DNA from: Argyresthia goedartella | Lineage: Eukaryota; Arthropoda; Insecta; Lepidoptera; Argyresthiidae | Reading direction: 5' to 3' | Assembly: GCA_949825045.1 (NCBI GenBank) | Contig: OX463812.1 | Coordinates: 4,200,661 to 4,264,660 of the forward strand | DNA length: 64,000 nt | Part shown: positions 41,450 through 53,127 of the stretch, piece by piece | Numbering within the stretch: the stretch's first letter is position 1 | Layout of the letters: the number at the start of each line of letters is the position of its first letter | Position numbers and translations under genes: made by a program | Notes under the pieces: generated by a model | Database searches by the model: none | The model's input: only the letters and a program-made list of their open reading frames with translations | Told to the model about the DNA's origin: nothing

Positions 41450-42800
41450 GCGCCCAGTATCTTGTCCCATCCTTTTCAGGGAACAAGTTACCAATGCTTC
41501 TCCTGCGCCAACTCAGTGGTGGAAGGTTAGCATCCTTAACCAGCTTGAGGTTAGCAATACTAGGGGGACTAGTTTGTCAGCTCACTTAAGGCACTGTTGC
41601 AGATGTGCAGATACTCAAGCGACTGAAGCTTCCACAAATACTGAGTAAAAAGCTGCGACATCATCTTAACAACCGATACAATTTTACTCCCTCGAAGGAG
41701 TGTTCGGGCAGCGTGTAAACTGGCTGTCCGATCAATAAATGATCACGAGTTGAGATCGGCTTCGATCTTACAAACCAACGTCACGAATTCTACTAAAGTC
41801 AGCGCGGTCTGACCTACTATACGCCTTAAATGGGTCCTAGCTGACTTAACTACGATTAAAAAAAAGTCCCAGCGAAGTGGGTGCGACCAGGAGGACTAAA
41901 GGTCTACTGTATACCCCAATGGGAGAGGGCCGTTCCAATATCCACCATATGAACATTCAACAATTACCTAATTCTTGTAACTATCATTCTGCACCTACAA
42001 GTTGGCAGTCTTCTTCGGGAAACAAATTTGTCCAAGTAAGCATCAAAGACCTCTTTACAAAGGTCAGACCGATTCAGGCAGAGGGTCTCATGGTGTGGGC
42101 GGTAACAAATCTCGCCCATGCTCGCCCACTTGCACTCTCTTGCCAGGTACGGACCCAGGCATTTTAAACACCAGCCCCGTTGCTGGGTGATTTGACGCCA
42201 CCCCTGAACTCTTAGTTCCCTAAATTTATTACAGTTCGCCACATCGTGGCCAATTTGCCTACAATATAGGCAGGCATCATTTTCTGGGTGGGCCAACTGT
42301 TCCGAACAACCCTTCGCCCTCCCTCCTCTGCGGAAAACTCCTGCTCATAGCGCTACTGAGAGCCCCAGGTTCTCTGCCCTACGGCTCTCTTCTTCTAAAA
42401 ACTCGACCAGGTCGTCTGCCTGTTTTCCGTGCGACGGATCAAAAATAGTCTGCACTTCTAGAGGTCGGTGAGGCAAAACAATATGCAATAGTAGGTATGA
42501 CCATTCGCCTACTGGTAACCCCAAATTTTCTAACACCTTGGTGACAGACAGTACTGGATTTAATACTTCAGCCTGTAAGGCGCTTATCCCGGTCACCGTT
42601 GGAATGTTGAAAAATCGCTTTAACTGAGCGTCAACTAGTCTCCGTTTATTGTGATATCGCCTTATCAACAACTGCCGGGCTATGTCATAGCTAGCAACCG
42701 TAATGGCCAGGTGCGAAACCATCTCCCTTGCCTCCCCGGTTAAAGCGTCTCCCTTCGTTTTGAGCCGATAGCTAGATAGTGATGCCGCCATCTAACCGCG
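41450..42800 (-). pseudogene. BEL/Pao copy 4, internal-deletion derivative
   Basis: The - strand encodes gag (42345-42791: EAREMVSHLAI, LLIRRYHNKRRLVDAQLKRF, LNPVLSVTKVLENLGLPVGE) and a gag zinc-knuckle piece (41964-42296: CLYCRQIGHDVANC, CLKCLGPYLAREC). It then passes straight into integrase sequence (AYLDKFVSRRRLPT). Below 41960, non-open sequence parallels the integrase C-terminal region of copy 1 nucleotide by nucleotide. Protease, RT and RNase H are missing. Closest in sequence to copy 1. No LTR recognised. Confidence 0.82.
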
Positions 42801-44385
42801 AGTTTGTTTGCTGAAGGTCTGCGCCGCGGTCAGCCGAAGTGCAGCTTCGATCCATATAATTGTAAGCTACGGAATATCTCGCGGACCCCCGATGAAAATC
42901 TGAGAGCCCCGGGATGTTAATTGTGGTTACTGCTTGGTTTTTCGGGACGGTCGCACGTGCGTACGAAACCACGCTGGGAGGTCCGTGCGTTTAGTCAAGA
43001 AGGTTGCCAGGCGTGCATGACCTCATCGCATCGGAGCCAGATCATAGGTCTACGGAAGACCCCAACAGGTGAGGTCAAAGTGCACGGTGTAACGCCGTCG
43101 TTAAGGAACTCTCACGGCGAGAAAGTCTCTCTCCAAAGTCTTATGGGCCCGCTAAGGAGACCCGCCCTAAGAGGTACTTTAATAAAGTCTGTTTCGTCAA
43201 TCTCCTTTCAATTGCTTATTCTATGACAAAATAAATCAAAAAAGTTGTATAACATTCAATTAGCCTACAAAACTACGAGACTACTTGAAAATAGGTGAAC
43301 TGTTTTTTTTTTGAGAATTGAGCCAAAGCCGGTAATGGTGGCAACAACAGCAAGCAATTGTCAAAACAACAGCTGCTCATAATAATAGTTTTATTTCAAT
43401 CTATTTAGCTAATAAACTGCGTATTTTAAATTTAACATGGTACATTTAGTAGTAGAAGCCATTAATAAGTTAAAAAACGCGTCGAAGATTAGACTAGAAC
43501 CATAATCTAGCCGCCAAAACGGAGACAAATACCAACTGTCAACTGACGAAATTTGAAATGCTCATTTACCGGGGGAGTAATTCGTTTCATTTTATAATTT
43601 TACCACATTATACATATACACTCTCATTTATTGCATATGAATAATACAATAACAAGCCACCATCTCACATCTTCGTGAGATAAGTCTCTTCACATCACAC
43701 ACAGGCGCATTCGACTCGCCTCGTTTGACAAATTGTGGAAACGCTGTTTTCAGTTGAATCTCGTGCCTCAGACATACACAACATTTATATATACAGTATA
43801 CCAATAAAATAAAATAAATAAAAATAAAATAAAAATACCTACCGACCTACTTACCACAAACGTTACAAACCATCTAAAAGCAAAATACAAGTAAATACTG
43901 TAGTTTTGTTTGTCGCTGCTATTCAGTTGGCAGAGGCAGACTTGAAGTCGTTCAGATATTGCGACCATCAGGGAAATGAGAGTGCAGGTCAATAATTTGC
44001 TTCAAGAACTAATGGCGAAGAAGTAACTATGTGAACAATTGCATACCGAATGCTCTGAAGTGAATCGGGGATTTATAAAAAATTACAACAAATACCGCTT
44101 CAATAACTGCTAGCTCAGATGGAACAACAGTAAAAGGATATTTTCAACGAGGGAGGAAGCATAAACTCATATGTTACATACAAAGATATTTCTATAGAAT
44201 CCTTGCACATAAATGCACACCTCAAAAACAGTCAGTTGACGTTCACCAACACATTGAAAACGAACAAAAATTAATGAACAAAAACCAACCAAGGAAAGTT
44301 ACCACCTATACAATGATCTTTTGTAAAGCAACTACTAACAATAACCCTAACACCAACAACTAAACTTTATCTTGCTAACTAAATT
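42801..44385. other. no gene recognised
   Basis: Possible BEL/Pao leader or LTR sequence up to about 43200, then AT-rich intronic sequence. No primer site or LTR boundary could be fixed. Confidence 0.35.
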
Positions 44386-44389
44386 ATCA

Positions 44390-44530
44390 GAGAAAACACG
44401 GACGTGGCTATATCTAGGCTAGTCTATTTTTGCTACTTTCATAGTGTCATGTCCCATGGTACCTTATTATGGGGGGGATGCGGGGAAATTTGAAATTATT
44501 TTTATATTTCAGAAAAGAGCTATTATAGTA
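44390..44530 (+). pseudogene. LINE RT fragment split by a MITE
   Basis: GTGGCTATATCTAGGCTAGT through CAGAAAAGAGCTATTATAGT corresponds to 37070-37190 (FILQKRAIRAIYNL region). Confidence 0.6.
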
Positions 44531-44531
44531 G

Positions 44532-44855
44532 TTTATCTACACACGTATCATAAACTCTCTTTACTGCGTCCAAAAACCGCACGTTACGATCAGCATAATG
44601 TTAAACAACTTTGTAAAAACTTATTTCTTATCTGAATATTGAACATTATGACCATAATGTGTAAATTTTCTACATATTATATCATTCAAATTTTGAACGC
44701 CTACGCCCGCCTGCGTGCCGTCCCTGCCTTGTCTATAAAGTTGGTACTACAGAACAAGCTAAACAACTGCAAAGCAATCATCAATTCCACAATGCCGGTT
44801 AAACATGCGGTTCCTGAAAACATCAAAGAGAGCTTATGATATGTGTGTAGATAAA
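44532..44855 (+). mobile_element. hAT-like MITE, copy 2
   Basis: 324 bp. Ends TTTATCTACACACGTATCAT and, inverted, TTTATCTACACACATATCAT. The interior carries AACCGCACGTTACGATCAGC and ACATTATGACCATAATGT (itself a palindrome). No matching duplication seen. Confidence 0.72.
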
Positions 44856-44885
44856 CCAGTGAATGTAACTATACATAAATAGGCA

Positions 44886-45752
44886 TTAAAAGTTTCGATT
44901 CCAGTCGATACTCGAAATCGACATGTGGCCGAGCGACTCGTATTCCCGCATGAAGTCGACGTACTTCTGCCGGAAAATCCCGTCACGCTTCATGCGTCGT
45001 TCCATCGACAGAAGCCGCGTCTCGGCTATATGGTGTGAACTGCCCAGCGGTGGGCGATCACTCCGGAATGGAAGACGTGTGAGAAATCGACCTGACCGAA
45101 GGCGACCAGTATTGTTCCGATAAAACTGTTCACACTCTTCTTCAACCGGGTCCAACCGGCGGACCGTAGGTGGTTCCTCCACCTCCCAAAACTTCTGTAT
45201 CACCTCCGAGAGTACAGAACCGAATAAGGGACTACGAGTCGCTAGGCGTGGGGCAGCCGGCATGACCGGACCCATTACCGCATGGCCCAGTCTGGTGTTG
45301 ACCGAAACCAGACCAGTCGCCTGCAACACGTGGACACCTGGCACTAACAGGTATCCCAAGGCATCGACACCCAATTAAATGTCTACTGGACCCGGAATAT
45401 CGAACTCCGGGTCAGCCAGTGACAACCCAGCGACCAACTGTCGCACCGAGGGCGACAACCGTACGTGAGGGTGTGAGCCCATCACATTAGGCATGACTAA
45501 TGCCGTGACCGTCAGATTCACCGATGAATCCACCCGTGACGAGAGAGTAATCCGTCATACTCCCTTAACGGAACCGACTTCCGTGTTCCCAATTCCCCGA
45601 ATGGAATGTGGGTACTCCCTTACCGAAATGCCCAACCGTCTTACAAGGTTGCACGAGACTAAGCACCCCTGGGCCCCCAAGTCCAATAGTGCTCGTGCCA
45701 CACATGATTTGCCGTCCGAACTCCACGCTATCACAGAGGCGGTGGGGAACAT
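44886..45752 (-). pseudogene. BEL/Pao protease and pre-RT segment (copy 3), broken
   Basis: Two open pieces. 45555-45752 holds the protease core with the active site altered to ALLDLGAQGCLV (Leu for Ser). 44886-45374 holds GVDALGYLL, IQKFWEVEEPPTVRR, RLPFRSDRPPLGSSHH and ETRLLSMERRM up to HMSISSIDW. A TAA near 45376 and frame loss between 45376 and 45555 separate them. Confidence 0.85.
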
Positions 45753-46037
45753 GACCGTCTGTGGAGTAGCGGCACCCTGTAAGTGGGCGGCGTGTCCCTA
45801 GCGGGAACCTCCGCGGGATCCGAACCCGCTCAGACCTCCGTCGGCCTTGGAGTAACTCGGCAGCTGATATGCAACCGGCATATCAGACCGTATGTGCATC
45901 AAGGGGTCCCAACCCGTATAATAGGCCCCTCGCTGTCCCGGTATCCGATCATACCGGACGGTGTACGGTGTGCCCGGTACGCACCGTGGATGAATGGGGG
46001 AGAGCGGATCCAACCTGGGGCGCTCTAGGAATAGGGG

Positions 46038-47603
46038 CTACATCCGACTGTTCGCCTCCCTGTTCGCCTCCCAGAGCGACGGGCAGGGTGGCGCAGAAGG
46101 TGGTGGACTCCCAGCCTTCGCGCTACTCATAGGTGCCATTTGACACCCGCCCGTAACACGCAGTGAGCCAGCGGCCCCAAGGCCTCGCTGACCGTGGACA
46201 GCGGCTATCCCGCATGTTACCCCCCGCGCTGCCCCCTTCCCCTCGGGGGGGGGGGGGTCCCGTCCGCGGGTACCCCAGTCACCCCGTTTGTGACTCCCGT
46301 TGCCCGGAGGGGGACTGGGTCCGGCCCTGGTTGGGCCCTGTGGCCGACCAACCTGAGTCCGGCCCTGGAGACCGTCCGAAGGGCCTGACCGATTCAGGCA
46401 CAACATGATGTGGTGCTTGCTACTACAACACTCACAGGGGAACGCGCGCGAGCACTCGCTCAGCGTGTGCGGCCCCAAACAACCGAAACACAATCGGTGG
46501 CAGAAGACTATCTTCCTGCGGGCAGCCACCCCGAGCGCCTTAAAGTTGGCGCAACTGGTCACTTCATGACCGACACTGTCGCAGTGCACACAGTCGTCAC
46601 CCAACGGCGCGGCATTCAAAACGCCAAATTGTTTCGACCGCCCACCCCCCCGTGGGGGCGGGGGGCGCGGCCCCTCCCGCATCCGCGCGGGTTGGCGCTG
46701 CACACTGGCCTCCGTATCCAGTGTGTCACATCGCCTGCATTCACCCTCCAAAAAATCCGTCAATTGGACGAGCGTGGGCAGTTCCGTGCTACTGCCCCCA
46801 TGCAGCTGTTCAAACCGACTTTGAACAGCTGCAGGCAACCGTGACAAAACCATATACAAAACAATGTATGACCATTGGTCTACCGGAAGACCAAGGTTCT
46901 GAAGGGTCTTAGTGGCCACCAGCACAGGGTTGAGCACCTGTTCTCGGATGTCAACATCCCGGGTTACTTTAGGGATGCTTAACAGCTTCCCCAGCTGCGC
47001 ATCAACCAACCGCCATTTGTGTTGGTAGCGGTGGTTGGACCTGGACCTGGCTATCTCATAATTGCCCGCCATGACCGTTAGGTGACCGACTAACTCCTTC
47101 GGTTCACCCCGCAGAGCCATCAATAGTTGGGCCAACTTGTAGGCGTTGTCCAGGTCGTCCCGACCGTGGACCAAACTATCAAATAAATTAATGAATGCCG
47201 GCCACTCATCAATTGCCCCACTGAAGGCCGGAATCTCCAGGTGTAGCAGCCGTCCAACAGCACCCTTCGGGGGTGGGTCTCCGTTACCCTCCCCACGGTC
47301 ATTCCTTCGCGACCGCTTAATTTTCTCCGCGCGACGCTCGATGTCGCCCAAGCATTCCATCGCTTGGTCAGCATCCGCGCAGAGCTGTTTCACTGCAGCC
47401 ACCGAGGCTTCATCCGTAAGCCCGAGAGCTTCAGCCTCCGCAGCCAGCCGACACACCTTCCCGACGCGTGTCATTGCGTCCTCCACACGCTTGAGCAGGA
47501 CATCGTCCATGTCAGGTCGCTCCAAATACTTATGAGTATGGGCGAGCCATCTCATTTCCTCCCGGACACCATGTCGCAGTACCGTCAAGGGCGAAGGTGC
47601 CAT
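46038..47603 (-). CDS. BEL/Pao gag (copy 3), open
   Basis: A complete-looking 521-codon gag starting at the ATG at 47603. The N-terminal coiled segment (HTHKYLERPDMDDVLLKRVE) is followed by the DUF1759-type region (LEIPAFSGAIDEWPAFINLF, then DSLVHGRDDL; QVLNPVLVATKTLQNLGLPV). Zinc knuckles follow: CVHCDSVGHEVTSC, CFGCLGPHTLSEC and CECCSSKHHIMLC. The Pro/Gly-rich tail includes a 13-base G run at 46245-46257 (+ strand) whose length would control the frame of the last 70 residues. The only gag in the window without an obvious lesion. Confidence 0.88.
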   Translation of the reverse strand: MAPSPLTVLRHGVREEMRWLAHTHKYLERPDMDDVLLKRVEDAMTRVGKVCRLAAEAEALGLTDEASVAAVKQLCADADQAMECLGDIERRAEKIKRSRRNDRGEGNGDPPPKGAVGRLLHLEIPAFSGAIDEWPAFINLFDSLVHGRDDLDNAYKLAQLLMALRGEPKELVGHLTVMAGNYEIARSRSNHRYQHKWRLVDAQLGKLLSIPKVTRDVDIREQVLNPVLVATKTLQNLGLPVDQWSYIVLYMVLSRLPAAVQSRFEQLHGGSSTELPTLVQLTDFLEGECRRCDTLDTEASVQRQPARMREGPRPPPPRGGGRSKQFGVLNAAPLGDDCVHCDSVGHEVTSCANFKALGVAARRKIVFCHRLCFGCLGPHTLSECSRAFPCECCSSKHHIMLCLNRSGPSDGLQGRTQVGRPQGPTRAGPSPPPGNGSHKRGDWGTRGRDPPPPEGKGAARGVTCGIAAVHGQRGLGAAGSLRVTGGCQMAPMSSAKAGSPPPSAPPCPSLWEANREANSRM

Positions 47604-48293
47604 GTTGACCGATTTAATAGATTCTGGTCTTATACTTCACTACCGAACTAAGTATAGCCAGAGACCAGCACTTGCCCGTCAGCGCTGGGCACAGAAATTA
47701 AAACTAAGTTGTCAAAACTAAGGCAACCACTAAAAACAATTAAATCCTAAACAATATTTAATATGGTCGCCCTGTGGACATACACCTTATAACTATACAC
47801 TATAAATCAATTAGAGAATGCCACCATAAGGCACAATAAAAAATAACACACAAAAATTTATTATAAGAAAAAAGGCTATTTTTAATATAATGAAGGTAGC
47901 TGTGAACCTTCTAGAATTGGCCCCTCCGATATGACCCACACTTCTACTGAGGTCAGCAAAATCAGCTTAATACCCCTTAAATAGCCTGACCCTGCTCTGT
48001 AATCCGAAATAACACTGCAATGCTATGGAACCCGACTGAAATACTATAGTCCGACCGAATGACTGTTTCTTATGCACACCGAGTAGTTTCCGACTACAAA
48101 TTTATAATAATTGTTAACTAAATCGTCAATTATACGTTCACTAACCGAAAATGAACCTAAATTGTGGTATACCGACCACTCGACTCATTCACAAACTGAT
48201 TGCCGACCAATTCGAGATACCCTTTTCTCCCAACTACAATGTGGCAAAAAAAAAACCCTACAACCGTCCGTGAATCGATTTCCTACTAGGAAA

Positions 48294-48308
48294 CCGCGCC
48301 TGCTACCA
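48294..48308 (-). promoter_or_regulatory. primer binding site of BEL/Pao copy 3
   Basis: The - strand reads TGGTAGCAGGCGCGG, three bases from the LTR edge, the same geometry as copy 1. Only the first nine bases agree with copy 1, so either the primer differs or this site has drifted. Confidence 0.6.
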
Positions 48309-48311
48309 AAA

Positions 48312-48880
48312 TGATAAAAATTCCACGCCTCAACCGAACGGGCGTGGAATCTTGGTAGGGTTGTTTTTCACCAGGGGTATCACACGTGGTACTGACCTTT
48401 GACGCCGTAGACCGGAATTCGAAAGCTCAATTCGAGGCAGGAATACGGGATAAGGAGCACAAGGGGTGGGGGGAGAGGAGTCGAATCTTACTCTCGTCGT
48501 AGCCCGATGCTGTCGCCGTCGCTGCTGAACGTGACGAATTGGGGACCAAACCACTTCAAGCTTCACAACACGAAGCACTCACTCCGATGACGTGAATCTA
48601 CTTATTCCCGACGATTGTTCCGTGCTTATTATAATTAACACTCCGACCAGGCCCGACACCTGTGTTAGACAATTATTACTAATGAAATACAGCCAAGGCC
48701 CGAACGCCATGTGCCGACATTTTTTCCACGTCAAGAAAGTAACCTCTAACTCGTCATCTCGTTTCTATACAAGTGACAGCTGCTAGTTCCGTTTCCGTTC
48801 CGAGTCGCGCAACAAAAGGAGGTGCGTTCCGAAGCATAAATATTAAACATCCTTATTTCGAGATTTTGAGCAAACAATAG
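48312..48880 (-). repeat. 5' LTR of BEL/Pao copy 3 (outer edge approximate)
   Basis: The inner edge reads ...TTTTTATCA on the - strand. A hairpin ATTCCACGCC/GGCGTGGAAT lies at 48319-48350. Without a second LTR the outer end is a guess. Confidence 0.45.
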
Positions 48881-48899
48881 GTCTTATACCTTATAACGC

Positions 48900-49500
48900 T
48901 ATACGACGAAGCTCTTTCTACGGAACAAGGGACAACTTTATCTCAATTTTTGAAAAATCCAGTTTTGTCTTCTATTGTTATTTCAAGATTGTACACGGAT
49001 TTATGGGCCTCACTGACTTTGCTTTTATGAGAGCCAATTACATTTTCTGCAGCTATTTTTGTTACTTTTGTCATAGGACGAGCCATTTTAGTAATATTTT
49101 GATTCGCACCAGCACTTAGAATTGAAAAATTTCGGGAAAAATGCACCATCTTAGAAGGCCCATAGTTTGGTCCGTATAGGGTTCATAAGCTCAGGGCCCA
49201 CAGTATTGAAAATTGTATTAACCCTGATGTTTGTTTGTCGATAAATGGTAATATGCATTCAAATAGGTAGGTATTCAAAAACATAGTATCACGTTTTTCA
49301 TATACGGGGTGGTAGAGGCACATTTGTAGCCAAGTTTAGCCAGTTATTCAATTCTCCATTTTTCGTGATATCTATGGAGATGGAAGGTTTTCTCACGATG
49401 TTTTCCATCACCACGTCACCATTCAACGCTATTAATGCTTCTTTTAAAACCCTTTGCCATAACATAAGGTAGTCGATAACTAACTCTTCCATTGCCATTG
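48900..49500 (-). other. two unrecognised short ORFs beside exon 7
   Basis: 48943-49149 (68 codons, basic, with NITKMARPMTKVTKIAAENV) and 49298-49498 (66 codons, with MAMEELVIDYLMLWQRVLKE) look like decayed coding sequence. I recognise no domain in either. They may be one dead transposon. Confidence 0.3.
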
Positions 49501-49521
49501 ATACAATTCATTAATTTTCAG

Positions 49522-49710
49522 AGGCACTATACCAGCAGTAGCATATGCGTTCCAGTTGAATCTGGGTTTATGTATACCGAAGGTTTGCACCCCTCGGCAG
49601 GCGTTTGACTTCGTCTTACGCTATATACCGTTTGTAAATATTAATTTTACTTCGGATCACTGCCGACTGCCAAACGACAAACCATTGGATACGGTCGATA
49701 TTGCTGCAAT
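49522..49710 (+). CDS. NRF-like gene exon 7 (NRF domain end)
   Basis: Bounded by AATTTTCAG and GTAAGT; phase 2-2. The product includes YAFQLNLGLCIPKVCTPRQ, the GLCxPxxC hallmark of NRF domains, then FVNINFTSDHCRLPND. It sits almost 10 kb after exon 6; the intron is filled with BEL/Pao relics, LINE pieces and a MITE. Confidence 0.88.
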
Positions 49711-49770
49711 GTAAGTTAAAATCATATCTTCTAAAATATACTTCGGTTACTGTCGGATAAAATTTGATAT

Positions 49771-49790
49771 ACACACACACACACACACAC
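49771..49790. repeat. (CA)n microsatellite in intron 7
   Basis: About ten CA units directly after exon 7's donor region. Confidence 0.9.
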
Positions 49791-50239
49791 AAATAGAGAT
49801 TCACGCCTTTTCCGATACGGATTGGCGAAGATACAATGGGCCGTGTTTAGTTAGTTATTTAATACTTAATTTTGACGAAATATTCCGGAAACAAAATGAT
49901 CGGGGAAATTGATAACGAACCTTGATAAAATAGTTGAAAAAACTTAATGCAAAACAGGATAATAGTACTCATGCCTACTCTAGAGGCCGAGTTATATTAT
50001 AAGTGCTAGTGGCTGTATTTACTTAGGTGCCTTCATCCCTACATTGTCGAGTCTCTTTCCATTTTTCTTTGTTTTGGCAGTTGATAAGTTGTTAAGTAAG
50101 TAAAAATGGTTGATGAAGCAGGTCACCAATCACCAAGCAAGACCATACCAACACCTGAAAAACAGAAATCCAGACCTATAAATGGAGTGAACGTGAAGAT
50201 ATTTACTTGGAATGTTTGGACCGTTCACAACTGCCTCAG

Positions 50240-51235
50240 CGCAATTAAGCGAACAACAGCTCTCTCCAGGAAAAGAGCTATTCGGGCAATTTGTAATTTA
50301 AATTCCAAAGAATAGTAATAATTAGTGAAAGCTACCGAAATCAGTGACAGCTCTTAAAAGTTTCAACCGCACCACCTGGGAAATTTTGGGTTATTATGAC
50401 ATTCACGGCCATACTTTGCCTTTACCAACCCGTCTGGGGAACGACATGTTTGGTAGAAGGCCTTGATGAATTATGAAATAAAATAAAGCTTTATTCATTT
50501 TTCCTTTGACTGCACAATATTTTTAATTTAAAATCATATCATACTGGATTTTCAAAACGGCTGTAATTTTTTACTTCAACTTATTAGAGTCTTGACATTC
50601 CAACTGTAGCAAGTAAATTTATTTTAGAAAATATGTACACATGAACCATTCAACATTTTCCCAAAGCGGAAATATTAACCTGAGAAATAATCTTATACAA
50701 GCACGAAGGTTAGCGTTTCATTGAAGCGTAACTAAATTCTATTCTGCAACAGATACCTCTAGAGATCTACAAATTGCCATTTTAGCAATTTAAATCAAAT
50801 TTAAACCAATTTATCTAAAAAGTGATTTACATTATTCAATATTACATAAATGACAAGTTAATCTAACTCAACATAAAAAACTTAAATATTTACATACAGG
50901 CACGTACAGTGCTTCTGACCCCACACTAGGATACCCTTCGTCGTGGGAACCAGAAACAGCGACATAACACACAAATACAAATCCAAGAGCTGGGAATTTC
51001 TTCTTCTTTAATCCCTAGCCGGGGATCGAACAGCAGGCAACAGAGGTCGACATACAAACCCAACTCAACACAGAACCCGCTTAATAATTTTGTAATTATT
51101 TATTCAATCTGCAAGACTTTCTCCCAAAGTGGTTTAATGTAATAATAATAAAAATAATGAGTAGCGACAAAAATATATTTTCTAAACATATGTTAATATT
51201 TACAGAAAATAAAGAAAATTTTGAATTGAATTTAA
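50240..51235 (+). pseudogene. LINE 3' fragment in intron 7
   Basis: GGAAAAGAGCTATTCGGGCA with ATTTGTAATTTAAAT (50272-50306) matches the RT C-terminal motif region of 37060-37800. The 3' part (50630-51235) parallels its UTR (TTTTGTAATTATTTATTC, AATATTTACAGAAAATAAAG) and ends in a TTGAATTGAATTT tail. Confidence 0.65.
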
Positions 51236-51417
51236 TATGAGTTTCATGTAAGTTCTACTTATGGATAACCCCACCCCACTTTAGGATATCCTTTATAGGA
51301 ATTGTTCATTGATATAGCAGAAAGGAGTGTTTCACAATTTTGATCTAGTCTTCTCTATGGATACATATAGATAGACTTAGCTTTTGCGATATAGAATTTC
51401 TGGCATTTTTTTTTCAG

Positions 51418-51497
51418 AGTATTTCTATCACTTTTTGGATTAATAACAATAACAAGCACCAGTTACGACATACATAATGTTTTTGTGCAGAAAAGAG
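51418..51497 (+). CDS. NRF-like gene exon 8 (first membrane segment)
   Basis: Only 80 nt, behind a long pyrimidine tract ending TTTTTCAG and before GTAAAA. It encodes VFLSLFGLITITSTSYDI and then HNVFVQKR: a membrane helix followed by the STxYD signature typical just after the first transmembrane segment of these proteins. Phase 2 in, phase 1 out. Confidence 0.85.
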
Positions 51498-51828
51498 GTA
51501 AAAATATTCATTATTGTCGTATCGTACATAATGTAGGTATTTCCTGAATCTACAATATTTCCATTATTCAACATCTGCTAAAACCGGAAGAAACCACTAC
51601 TTTGAGATAAGCTCGCCGTTCTTCGGGTTTTATCAAATATAAATTTCTGTACCTATGTCAGTTAGGTGTCGTACAATACAAACATTAAATATTATTTTAA
51701 CAGAAAAGTCCTTTCCACCGACTCAAGTTCATTCAATCAGAAGAATTAAATATGCCTCATCTTCCAAAGATTAACTTTGTATTCCTACTCTTTTTTCTAT
51801 GTGTAAGATGTATGTGCCTCTATTACAG

Positions 51829-52028
51829 ATCCTTCCAAGGCCAACGCACTCTATCAAAGTTTTTCTGTTTACACGAATACCTTCAAACTCCTCACTTTGA
51901 AATGCTCCCCAGGAGAAATACAGTGTCTGGATGGTATTAGATCACTCTCTATTTTGTGGGTTGTCGTTGGTCATAGTTATTTCTGGATAGGGAAAGGATA
52001 CCTGCATAATTTTGTTTACTTTATTAAT
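51829..52028 (+). CDS. NRF-like gene exon 9 (start of acyltransferase-3 domain)
   Basis: Bounded by TCTATTACAG and GTAAGT (phase 1 in, 0 out). The product runs DPSKANALYQSFSVYTN, then EIQCLDGIRSLSILWVVVGH: the FSVYTN and CLxGIRxLSxxWVxxGH motifs that open the acyltransferase-3 domain, including its conserved His. A 62-codon ORF at 51752-51940 covers this exon in a wrong frame. Confidence 0.9.
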
Positions 52029-52768
52029 GTAAGTATTAATTAAAATTTCTAAAATGGGTAATTGACTTCATGCTTTTTACCCGACTACAGCGAAGCCAAA
52101 AGTAGGGATATGCGTTTGTGTTTGTTTGTTTAATCGTATGTTCATATGTTATTATTTATATATGTATGTACCTGGTTAATTTTTTCCACTAAAACATTTA
52201 AACTACTCATAATTTTACAAAAGAGGTAGAAGCGTATTAATTTAAAACACTTAATTTAATATAGCGGGCTCTGACATTTCCACGAATTGAGAACAAAAGA
52301 TTTCGTGCTTGTTGGAGCGCAACCGCTGCGCGTGGGACGCGGAAGGGTTTACGTACTGTATTTTTTATTTTCAAAGTTTTCGAATCGGGCTATGTATTAT
52401 TTTAGGGCTAACTTTATTGGCACATCCCAAAATTATAAGTTCAAAAACTAAAACATCCCTCCAAAGAGTATGAAACTTATAGACACCAGGTAGTCAATAC
52501 GCTTCTAATGACTATATGCAGGCAAAGCAGCGAGCAAGAGCTAGTAAAATATATATATTACTTTACTCGACCCTTGATGACTTCTATTCATCTTTGACAT
52601 TTTTGTTGCTCCTATACGAACTGCTTCTAGGCAAACAAAAAGTAGTTATACATACTTTCAATATCCGCAGGTAGAGATATGCTATGATAAGCTGGCACGC
52701 CCCTCCTCCCCGGCGCGCCGAGACCGCGAGCATACTCACGACGCGAATAAATGAGACACAAGCGCGTA
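52029..52768. other. intron 9 left part
   Basis: Contains a fragment at 52072-52140 (TTTTTACCCGACTACAGCGA, then GTTTGTGTTTGTTTG) of the repeat seen at 29160-29378. Otherwise nothing recognised. Confidence 0.5.
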
Positions 52769-53094
52769 GGGTTAGTTCACACTTATCCCGGGATCAGATA
52801 CTACTTATAAAATATTATATTTTGGTGTTAACTGATCCCGATGTACACGAAATATAGAACAGTATTTCATCGATGCTGGTTTCTTTACATTATATTATTT
52901 TCATCCCGTCTATGCAAAAAGATCTACTTTAGTCCCGGTAAACACTGCTTTAGTCCCTAGGGACTAAAAGTAACTTTAATTTCGTAACGCTAACATTTAG
53001 GATGATAAATGATTTATTTTAAATCGGCCAAGTGTGAACTGATTTCCAAAAAAAAACGCAACTTTTATTATTTTTCACTTTTTCGAAAAAATAA

Positions 53095-53127
<33 letters not shown>

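Larger units (their letters stand above)
44886..48880 (-). mobile_element. BEL/Pao copy 3, 3'-truncated
   Basis: Element order: 5' LTR (from 48312 rightwards, outer end not fixed), primer site 48294-48308, leader, intact gag, broken protease, and the first residues of the RT region. It stops at about 44,886 after ISSIDWNRNF, where copy 1 continues. About 60% of pol and the 3' LTR are absent. Confidence 0.83.

Noticed and set aside
41344..42998. GGGAGGTCCGTGC shared at both sides of BEL/Pao copy 4 as LTR evidence
   Set aside because: Only about 13-17 bp match and the flanks do not align, so LTRs cannot be claimed.
46245..46257. 13-base G run as a regulatory signal
   Set aside because: It falls in the Pro/Gly-rich gag tail and is more likely low-complexity coding or a sequencing-length uncertainty.
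51752..51940. ORF MPHLPKINFVFLLFFLC... as an exon with a membrane helix, joined through an intron at 51803-51828
   Set aside because: The implied intron is only 26 nt and phases disagree. Exon 8 at 51418-51497 supplies the membrane segment and STSYD motif with correct phases.
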